Below, in pieces: positions 7,412 through 13,014 of a stretch of DNA of 13,014 bases (within the stretch, counting starts at the first letter, position 1; every line of letters begins with the position of its first letter). This DNA is from an uncultured Bacteroidota bacterium. GTDB lineage: Bacteria > Bacteroidota > Bacteroidia > UBA7662. The stretch lies in contig CAIOCC010000063.1 of assembly GCA_903856555.1 (NCBI GenBank), forward strand, positions 1-13,014. The letters are read 5' to 3'. The position numbers and the translations under genes are program-made. The notes below the pieces were generated by a model, which searched no databases, had not been told where the DNA came from, and was given only the letters and a program-made list of their open reading frames with translations.

Positions 7412-8167
7412 ATGGTTTGCCTTATGGCTGAAATCGGCTGGGTCATATATGATGAAGCTGGGTTGGGGGCCAATCAATGCCGAGAATGGTCGCGTCTTAA
7501 CGGTTTTGAGGAGGATCAAATATTTGTTTTTAACAATTTTGTAGGCAGAATGAGCCAACACGAAAGCGCGGGCGATAATGCGGCTTATGAGTTTAGCGGA
7601 TACGCACTTGCTCTTGACAAAATGCAGGGGCAAGGCCCCTTTGTCTTGATAAACGACACCTTGTTTCGTCATCATTGGAAGCCAGGGTGGGCCTACTTGC
7701 TTCGTGGATTGCTGAATGACCCATGGCTTCGGTCGACGAGTGGTAGAATTGTGGGCGATCTCCGTAGCGAGTCTTTTGAATTCCCCGAGAAACCGGCCAC
7801 CTATTGGGCGTCGTGGATCTTTGTCATGTCGGATCGAATCGCCCTTCAGCGAATGCGGACCGCCTTGGAAAGGGTTATCCGAGAAGATTGGTCGAAGCCA
7901 AGTCAAGCCTATGTCGATTATCTAGATCAATGGTTAAATAAGTCTTGGTGGCAAGGTGGATGGCAGGGGAATCCTAGCCCCGCTGCACTGCAGCGGAAAA
8001 CATTGAGCATTCGTCGCGAGCATGAATTATCTCGAATTCTCTTGAACGAACAGGCTTTAACGCCCTACGCAGTCGGGCATCATCAAAAATTTTTGTACCG
8101 CGTCACCCGGTTAATAGATCGTATGTTGGCCCGTTACGCAGCCATTCGTAGAAACTTGCATGGATAG
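7412..8167 (+). CDS. Unrecognised polysaccharide-locus protein, possibly glycosyltransferase-like
   Basis: A 251-residue soluble-looking protein with no signal peptide or clear membrane segment; I cannot assign it to a family with confidence. Numbering from the second ATG (7424), it begins with a strand-like IGWVIYD (4-10) and then shows NNF (37-39), AYEFSGYALALDKM (54-67), VLINDT (74-79), GDLRSE (111-116) and YWASWIFVMSDRIAL (127-141). This order, with a central INDT after a strand and a later SWIFVMS strand, recalls GT-A type glycosyltransferase-like proteins of polysaccharide clusters, but no classic DxD is present. The C-terminal third is basic and helical, ending near RRNLHG. ATG 7412 and ATG 7424 are both plausible starts. 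It is first in a run of five packed plus-strand genes and overlaps the polymerase gene by 8 bases (ATGGATAG). A sugar-transfer role is inferred mainly from the neighbourhood. Confidence 0.6.
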   Translation: MVCLMAEIGWVIYDEAGLGANQCREWSRLNGFEEDQIFVFNNFVGRMSQHESAGDNAAYEFSGYALALDKMQGQGPFVLINDTLFRHHWKPGWAYLLRGLLNDPWLRSTSGRIVGDLRSESFEFPEKPATYWASWIFVMSDRIALQRMRTALERVIREDWSKPSQAYVDYLDQWLNKSWWQGGWQGNPSPAALQRKTLSIRREHELSRILLNEQALTPYAVGHHQKFLYRVTRLIDRMLARYAAIRRNLHG

Positions 8168-9470
8168 GCTGGACTCATCGACGGAAGTCAAGGGATCGCC
8201 ATGGTTCATTTCGAAGGTGGTAGAACCATTGCAGAAATCATTGGCTCCACTCATTTTTCTTCCCAATGTGATGCCGCTCAAGTTTTTGTTCAGTACGGAG
8301 ATTTTTCCTTGGGCTTTTTTGTATGGTTTTCGAAAAAATTTAGTATTTAATAAAAGATTTATAATTTGGGTGGCGTATTTGCTTTTGGGTCTGATAATTT
8401 GGGCACCACCCGTCAAAAATTTTTGGGTTCCGGTCAGAGCCATGATGGCTTTAATGAATGCTTGTCTCTTGTATTGGTGGACCTTTCGTTGCAACGATCG
8501 TGAATTGGAGCGCATAGATACCGCTTTTCAATGGGTTTTTGGCTTGACATTGGGCGTGGGCCTCCTTCAAAATTTTTATTTATTCCCGACATTTTTAACA
8601 ACGCCCATAAAGTGGTTTATAGATCGTTTTGAGCCTATACCATTGGGTGGAGGACGCGGAGTAACCTCGCTTTTTGCAGAGCCATCGTATGCGAGTATTG
8701 ATATGCATTATTTCTTTGCCTACTATCTGATGATCAAGCGCGTATCACATCGTTCGCGCGAGGGGATGGCCTTAATTGCGGGTTTGATTTTGTTTGACAT
8801 TTTGGTAATACGTTCCATTACAGGAACCATCATGGTTTCGATTTATCTCATGAGCCTACTTCGAAAAAAAACATTGTTGCAGGGGCTTATTATTGGCATT
8901 GTTACCATAGCAACCACCTTTTATATCGCCCGGGAGATGAACACCCTGCCTCGTTCGGTGGAAGTTGCTTATGATTTTATAGTCAATCAAGAATACAAGG
9001 ACCCGCTTCCGATATTGCTAGAGCAAAGTGGATTTCGTTTCATCAGCATTTGGTCTGCGTACCGATTCGGCTTGCTTAATCCTTTAGGATCCGGGGTCGG
9101 CGGATGGCCCGATGCGAGTGTTGACGCGATGGATGCACTCGGAGTCCCTGCTTCGGCGTTGAGTTTCTTTTTTGAATTATCAGGTGGGGATTATTACGGG
9201 GTTCGCCCGACTTCTTTTGTAGCAGGATTGATGTTAGAAAGCGGAATCGTAGGGGTTCTTTTGTTCATGTGGGCTTTTGGTAGGTATTTCCTAGACGCTC
9301 GAATTTACAAGGACCCTCATGGTAGGTCCATTGCTGTCTTATTTTGGTTTAATTTGCTTATGCTTGGGACGATAGGCGATCCAATTCCGTTTATCATTTT
9401 TGGTCTTTGTTACAAAAGGCTGTGTCCCTCGGTGCCCGCCGAGCCTGTCCAAGAAACCGTTCCTGAATAG
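8160..9470 (+). CDS. Wzy-like O-antigen/exopolysaccharide polymerase (multi-pass membrane protein)
   Basis: A 436-residue inner-membrane protein that should join lipid-linked repeat units on the periplasmic side. Hydrophobic segments lie near residues 67-83, 92-107, 122-144, 180-193, 203-231 (probably two), 239-257, 352-374 and 390-418, giving about nine or ten spans. Two patches fit the Wzy/O-antigen ligase group: RGVTSLFAEPSYAS (166-179), like the R..SLF.EPSY motif of many polymerases, and the loop from GFRF (291-294) to NPLGSGVGGW (307-316), which recalls the R...W...G.G.G pattern. Wzy proteins diverge greatly in sequence, so a ligase or related polymerase cannot be excluded, but the gene order (glycosyltransferases and Wzz after it) favours Wzy. 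Its start overlaps the previous gene by 8 bases, and its stop TAG shares the final G with the next GTG start. Confidence 0.82.
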   Translation: MDRLDSSTEVKGSPWFISKVVEPLQKSLAPLIFLPNVMPLKFLFSTEIFPWAFLYGFRKNLVFNKRFIIWVAYLLLGLIIWAPPVKNFWVPVRAMMALMNACLLYWWTFRCNDRELERIDTAFQWVFGLTLGVGLLQNFYLFPTFLTTPIKWFIDRFEPIPLGGGRGVTSLFAEPSYASIDMHYFFAYYLMIKRVSHRSREGMALIAGLILFDILVIRSITGTIMVSIYLMSLLRKKTLLQGLIIGIVTIATTFYIAREMNTLPRSVEVAYDFIVNQEYKDPLPILLEQSGFRFISIWSAYRFGLLNPLGSGVGGWPDASVDAMDALGVPASALSFFFELSGGDYYGVRPTSFVAGLMLESGIVGVLLFMWAFGRYFLDARIYKDPHGRSIAVLFWFNLLMLGTIGDPIPFIIFGLCYKRLCPSVPAEPVQETVPE

Positions 9471-10306
9471 TGGAAACTTTAGTTAGTATTGTGATGCCGG
9501 TATACCAAACCGAAGATTTTTTGGAGGAATCCATGGTCGGTATCCTACAGCAGGACTATTCGAATTGGGAATTGCTGTTGATTTTGGATGGCGGACCAGA
9601 AGTAGCTAAGGCTCCTGAATGGATGCAGAGATTCCCTGATTCTCGAATTCGTTGGTTTGTTAGCAAGCGCAATCGTGGGTTGTCCCGTTCTCGGAATTTG
9701 GCGATGCGATTTGCCAGGGGCGAATGGATTGCATTTTGTGACTCTGATGATGTTTGGAGGCCAAATAAGCTCCAGCTTCAATTGCAAGTAGCTCAACAAG
9801 GTAAATACAATGTTGTGGGATCAAGATTTGCCTTCTCTCGAGAACGCGTAGGCCCTGCATCCGAAATGCCTTCAATGGAATATTTACAACGTTCTGTATT
9901 ACCCAAGGTTTTGGAATACAGAACCCTATTGTCTACAAATGCATTGCCCATGAGTTCGGCCATGTATAATCAATATGAATTGGGTAAGCATTATTTTCAT
10001 TCGTCCTTGGGTTTATTTCATATCCACGAAGACTATTCGTATTGGTTAGAAATGTTTGCCAAAAAGCAGGTTCGAGCCCACCTTTTGTCTAAACCCTTGC
10101 TTCGTATTCGCCTGCGCTCCAATTCGCGTTCTTCAGACAAAATGGCAGCCATGAAGGCCCATGCTTCGATTCTTTTGGATCACCTTGGTCCGGGACTCTT
10201 GAATCGTATTTGTGGAATTTATTATTTGTTTAATTATATGTTTTGGGCTTTAACAAAACGCAGTGGTCGTTGGCAGCCTGTTCATACATTTGATTGGAAT
10301 CGATGA
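9470..10306 (+). CDS. Family 2 (GT-A) glycosyltransferase
   Basis: A 278-residue cytoplasmic, probably membrane-associated enzyme adding a sugar to the lipid-linked repeat unit. The N-terminus VSIVMPVYQTEDFLEESM (5-22) is the classic GT2 opening; RNRGLSRSRNLAM (67-79) and GEWIAFCDSDDVWRP (84-98) follow, with DSDD at 91-94 as the metal and nucleotide-sugar binding motif. HEDYSYW (186-192) supplies the acidic ED pair (187-188) expected as catalytic base. A hydrophobic C-terminal stretch (247-261) may anchor it. The start is GTG overlapping the upstream TAG by one base; no ATG offers a full N-terminus, so GTG is well supported. The stop overlaps the next ATG by 4 bases (ATGA). Donor and acceptor sugars cannot be read from the sequence. 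Confidence 0.92.
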   Translation: METLVSIVMPVYQTEDFLEESMVGILQQDYSNWELLLILDGGPEVAKAPEWMQRFPDSRIRWFVSKRNRGLSRSRNLAMRFARGEWIAFCDSDDVWRPNKLQLQLQVAQQGKYNVVGSRFAFSRERVGPASEMPSMEYLQRSVLPKVLEYRTLLSTNALPMSSAMYNQYELGKHYFHSSLGLFHIHEDYSYWLEMFAKKQVRAHLLSKPLLRIRLRSNSRSSDKMAAMKAHASILLDHLGPGLLNRICGIYYLFNYMFWALTKRSGRWQPVHTFDWNR

Positions 10307-11109
10307 ACTCACCAGAGGTTGGAATAATAATGGTCGCTTTTTGCCCAAATACTTCTATGTTAAGTAGTTGGTCCGAGGCGGTGAGGCAAGGGGTTCCTCT
10401 GCGGATTTGGGATAACACGCCCCAGGGTTTTGGTGGTTGGATGGATTACCCCAATTTGGTTGTTTATTCTTCGGGGAGCAATATTGGTTTGGGCCCTGCA
10501 ATTAAATGCCTACTAACTAAATTGCAAGCAGAAAGTCAATGGGTCAACGCTTTGTATTTCGATCAAGATGCCGATTGGTCAGCGTTAACCTACCGATGGG
10601 TGGTTGAAGTGATGAAGAAGAACTCAATGGGTCTGGGGTCTAAATCGCCCCAATTAATAGGTATTCGGGGCGGTCCACATCCGACAAATCCGATCAAGGT
10701 CCGAACTATGTTTACCAATGGAATGATTTTTCCCGTCGGACCGGTATTGAAATTGATGAATCGTTATCAGCCGTATTTTTTGGAATGTGTCGATTATCAA
10801 TTATGTTACAAGGCTAATCTTTCGGGTTGGAGTTTGTTTCAGATAGATGGTTGTCCTGAACTGTTTCATGATGCCTCTCGTCCATTTTTAGAGTTGAAAA
10901 TTGGCTCAAATATTTACCGTAAGCGCATATACCCACCTGGTCGAAGCCGTCGATTTCTTTTGAATTTGGGCGCCCTGTCCATGGAGGCGCTTTTTCGTTT
11001 CGATTTCAATTATTTATGGGTATTTTTGAGAAATGTTTTAACCCACTTGGCTTACCGATTTTGGTTTGATGCCCTTTGGTATCTTCGACCATCGGTGCGA
11101 CAAACCTAA
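10303..11109 (+). CDS. Rhamnosyltransferase-like family 2 glycosyltransferase
   Basis: A 268-residue GT2 protein of the rhamnosyltransferase-like branch. Visible motifs: VGIIMVAFCPN (6-16), SNIGLGPAIK (59-68), YFDQDADW (85-92) with DQD 87-89 in place of DxD, a TNGMIFPV strand (138-145), and FLECVDYQLCYKANLSGW (159-176), which matches the F.D.VD.E/Q...R....G segment of rhamnosyltransferases. The C-terminal third (about 217-262) is hydrophobic and aromatic, suggesting membrane association. The frame is open back to a TTG at 10294, but the ATG at 10303, in an ATGA overlap with the previous stop, is the natural start. The stop TAA is followed directly by the ATG of the wzz-like gene. Transfer of rhamnose is likely only by family resemblance; another deoxysugar is possible. 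Confidence 0.88.
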   Translation: MNSPEVGIIMVAFCPNTSMLSSWSEAVRQGVPLRIWDNTPQGFGGWMDYPNLVVYSSGSNIGLGPAIKCLLTKLQAESQWVNALYFDQDADWSALTYRWVVEVMKKNSMGLGSKSPQLIGIRGGPHPTNPIKVRTMFTNGMIFPVGPVLKLMNRYQPYFLECVDYQLCYKANLSGWSLFQIDGCPELFHDASRPFLELKIGSNIYRKRIYPPGRSRRFLLNLGALSMEALFRFDFNYLWVFLRNVLTHLAYRFWFDALWYLRPSVRQT

Positions 11110-12186
11110 ATGCCTGAAAGAATGACCAACATAGAAAATTCAAAACTTACAGAAAAATCCGACGAGATGCGGATGGACTCCTTGGTCCTATGGTTTGGTT
11201 ACGCCGTTGTTTATTTGAAGCGCAATTTGTTATGGATTTTAATTGGTGTTGGATGCGGATCGGGGCTGGGTTGGCTTGTTTCTTTGGGTTGGCCTGATCG
11301 TGAATACGCCGCAATCTATACGATTTCTGCAGAGGAGAAAACCTCTTCCGCATGGGAGAATTTATTGGCCCAATTTGGAATGGATGTAAGTGGAAATAAT
11401 CCGGCCAATGTTTTTCAAGGTGAGAGTTTGGTTAAGTTGTTTTCTACTCGGAATTTAATTGAAAAGGCGCTAATAACGCCGACCATTTTGCCTTCGGGGG
11501 ATACGGCTTGGTTGGGTGAGTATTTTTTTAAACGCTCCAAGGCAGACAAGTTATCAGAATTCAAGGAATTTCGATTTGCGAAAGGAGATTCAGGGATTTT
11601 AATCGGATATAGCTCCTTGCAAGACAGCGCCCTTTGGTTAGCCTATCGGTATATTTTAAAAGAAGTTATGTCGGTTTCAAGGCCTGACAAAAAAATGACC
11701 TTTATAGAAGTAAGTTGCCAAGATCGCAACGACACCATGGCGATGGTAATGGCAGGTAAATTGATACAAACGGTTTCAGCTTTTTACACAGATAACCTGA
11801 CATTCAAAGCGCGCAAAAATTTGGATGTTCTGCAAGAAGAACTTGACTCTGTCAAGAAAGAATTAAATAGGAACATGTATCAATCGTCGCTTCTGAACGA
11901 TGGCGATGTAAATGCCACTCGTCAAGTCTTGAGGGTGGACCAAAATCGTAAGCTCATTGACTTGCAGATTTCAATGACCTTATTTGGAGAGTTAACCAAG
12001 AATATTGAGTTGGCTGAGATTTCACTCCGCAAGGAAACGCCTCTCATTCAAATTATTGATTATCCACGTTTCCCACTGGAGCGTACTGGTTTTGATCCTG
12101 ATTGGTATTGGGCGATAGGAGCAGCCTTGGGGGCTTTGTTGGTGATGTTAGTTCTGATGTACAGAGGTCCGCGATTGAAGAGCTAA
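11110..12186 (+). CDS. Wzz-type polysaccharide chain-length determinant
   Basis: A 358-residue inner-membrane co-polymerase expected to set polymer length together with the Wzy-like protein. It has a short charged cytoplasmic N-terminus (1-37), a first membrane helix at about 39-60, a large periplasmic domain, a charged coiled-coil-like stretch at about 232-262, the segment IIDYPRFPLERTG (315-327) carrying the proline-rich signature, and a second helix at about 332-350, ending in a short basic tail. This is the standard Wzz/Wzc N-terminal layout, but there is no cytoplasmic tyrosine kinase domain. ATG 11110 follows directly on the stop of the previous gene; Met5 (11122) is an alternative. It closes the plus-strand run and faces polA tail to tail across 20 bases. 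Motifs by eye give a firm family call. Confidence 0.88.
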   Translation: MPERMTNIENSKLTEKSDEMRMDSLVLWFGYAVVYLKRNLLWILIGVGCGSGLGWLVSLGWPDREYAAIYTISAEEKTSSAWENLLAQFGMDVSGNNPANVFQGESLVKLFSTRNLIEKALITPTILPSGDTAWLGEYFFKRSKADKLSEFKEFRFAKGDSGILIGYSSLQDSALWLAYRYILKEVMSVSRPDKKMTFIEVSCQDRNDTMAMVMAGKLIQTVSAFYTDNLTFKARKNLDVLQEELDSVKKELNRNMYQSSLLNDGDVNATRQVLRVDQNRKLIDLQISMTLFGELTKNIELAEISLRKETPLIQIIDYPRFPLERTGFDPDWYWAIGAALGALLVMLVLMYRGPRLKS

Positions 12187-12206
12187 GCCCAATTCTAGAA
12201 ATCAAT

Positions 12207-13014
12207 TTAATGCGCGCTGAGCCAATCAGGACCGCGGCCCAGGTCCACGACCAAGGGGACGAGGAGTTCGGCGGCGCCGGTCATTACGCGGCGGACCAAA
12301 TCATCGAGGACGGCTTCTTCGCCGGGGGCCTGGTCCAGCACCAATTCGTCGTGAACCTGTAGCAACAATTTGGATAGAAGGCCTTGGTCGCGAAGACCTT
12401 GGTCCAATCGGATCATCGCCACCTTGATGAGATCGGCGGCCGATCCTTGAATCGGCGCATTGATCGCGTTGCGTTCCGCAAAGGCCCGTACGGCCGCGTT
12501 GTTGGATTGCAAATCCCGCAGGTAACGACGCCGACCCATCAGGGTTTCGGCATAGCCTTTGGAACGGGCCTCCGCAACACATTCCTGCATATAGGCCTGG
12601 ACCCCGGGGTAAATCCCAAAGTACTGTTTGATCAAATCCGCTGCTTCGCCCCGACCCACCCCCAGGCGCTGGCTCAACCCAAAGGCGGAGATCCCGTAGA
12701 TGATCCCAAAATTGACCATTTTGGCTTTGCGACGCATATCGGGGGTCACCCGATCAGGAGGGATGCGGTACACCCGGGCCGCGGTCGCGGCATGAATATC
12801 CAAACCCGACCCAAAATCCTCCAGCATTTGGGGATCGCGGCTCATATGGGCCATGAGGCGCAATTCGATTTGAGAATAATCCGCCGATAACAAAACCCAA
12901 CCTTCCTCTTCCCTGGCCACAAAGGCTTTGCGAATTTCACGGCCTTTGGGGGTTCGGATGGGGATGTTTTGGAGATTGGGGTTTTGGCTACTGAGGCGAC
13001 CGGTGGCCGTCACA
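12207..13014 (-). CDS. polA: DNA polymerase I, C-terminal polymerase domain (5' part outside window)
   Basis: The last 268 codons of DNA polymerase I, which fills gaps and replaces RNA primers in replication and repair. Counting from the right edge: TATGRLSS (2-9) and PNLQNIPIRT (12-21), then motif A SADYSQIELR (43-52) with catalytic Asp45, motif B RRKAKMVNFGIIYG (94-107) with Lys98, Phe102 and Tyr106 at the spacing of the E. coli O-helix residues, and motif C LQVHDE (218-223) with catalytic Asp222. All key residues are intact. The reading frame is still open at the edge, and the first codon there (GTG, Val) is internal, not a start. The N-terminal 5'-nuclease and 3'-exonuclease-like domains are therefore not visible. 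GC content is clearly above that of the neighbouring glycan genes. It is convergent with the wzz-like gene and probably unrelated to it in function. Confidence 0.97.
   Translation of the reverse strand, partial: VTATGRLSSQNPNLQNIPIRTPKGREIRKAFVAREEEGWVLLSADYSQIELRLMAHMSRDPQMLEDFGSGLDIHAATAARVYRIPPDRVTPDMRRKAKMVNFGIIYGISAFGLSQRLGVGRGEAADLIKQYFGIYPGVQAYMQECVAEARSKGYAETLMGRRRYLRDLQSNNAAVRAFAERNAINAPIQGSAADLIKVAMIRLDQGLRDQGLLSKLLLQVHDELVLDQAPGEEAVLDDLVRRVMTGAAELLVPLVVDLGRGPDWLSAH

Noticed and set aside
7342..7473. Longer N-terminus for the RemB-like barrel
   Set aside because: It would bury the signal peptide, cover the TAAATTTG element and overlap the divergent gene.
7400..7906. Open frame of 168 codons on the minus strand across the divergent gap
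   Set aside because: The plus-strand frame here is part of the coherent packed operon; the antisense product shows no family features and would run through the promoter gap.
12187..12206. Terminator between the wzz-like gene and polA, including the palindrome TTCTAGAA at 12193-12200
   Set aside because: An 8-base self-complementary AT-rich site has no loop or GC stem and no adjacent T-run; likely chance.
12384..12890. Open frame of 168 codons on the plus strand
   Set aside because: It lies wholly antisense to the conserved polA motifs; high GC content makes such frames common by chance.
1..13014. Search for defence systems, mobile elements, CRISPR repeats, tRNAs or phage genes
   Set aside because: No transposase or integrase motifs, terminal inverted repeats, spaced direct repeats or tRNA-like folds were seen; the window is explained by glycan genes plus polA.

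Overview
The window looks like a Bacteroidota (Bacteroidetes) chromosome segment. The reasons are a RemB-like outer-membrane barrel of a type I know only from that phylum, a very long multi-SLBB polysaccharide export protein, start codons without clear Shine-Dalgarno sequences, and a perfect TAnnTTTG-type -7 promoter element in the one divergent intergenic gap. I cannot name genus or species.

Layout. (1) Bases 1-4854, plus strand: the 3' part of a Wzi-type capsule/exopolysaccharide assembly barrel, a small PglC-type phosphoglycosyl transferase that would start the repeat unit, and, 2 bases later, a Wza/SLBB-type export protein. (2) Bases 4863-7341, minus strand: a RemB-like, Wzi-related outer-membrane barrel whose end overlaps the start of a small putative lipoprotein by 11 bases. 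(3) Bases 7342-7411: a 70-base divergent gap holding the promoter signals. (4) Bases 7412-12186, plus strand: five tightly packed genes that overlap or abut: an unrecognised protein that is possibly glycosyltransferase-like, a Wzy-like polymerase, a GT2 glycosyltransferase, a rhamnosyltransferase-like GT2, and a Wzz-type chain-length regulator. (5) Bases 12207 to the end, minus strand: the C-terminal polymerase domain of DNA polymerase I (polA), running off the window and convergent with the wzz-like gene.

How the genes fit together: this reads as most of a Wzx/Wzy-dependent surface polysaccharide locus. The small transferase loads the first sugar phosphate on the lipid carrier, the glycosyltransferases extend it, the Wzy-like protein polymerises, the Wzz-like protein sets length, the SLBB protein exports, and the Wzi-type barrel holds or organises polymer at the surface. 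No Wzx flippase, no tyrosine kinase or phosphatase and no nucleotide-sugar synthesis gene lies in the window, so those functions must be encoded elsewhere. The polysaccharide operon is visibly AT-richer than the flanking polA gene and the wzi-like gene, as expected for a variable glycan cassette set against core genes.

I found no RNA gene, insertion sequence, CRISPR array or clear terminator. Almost every base is coding; no gene-free stretch exceeds 70 bases.
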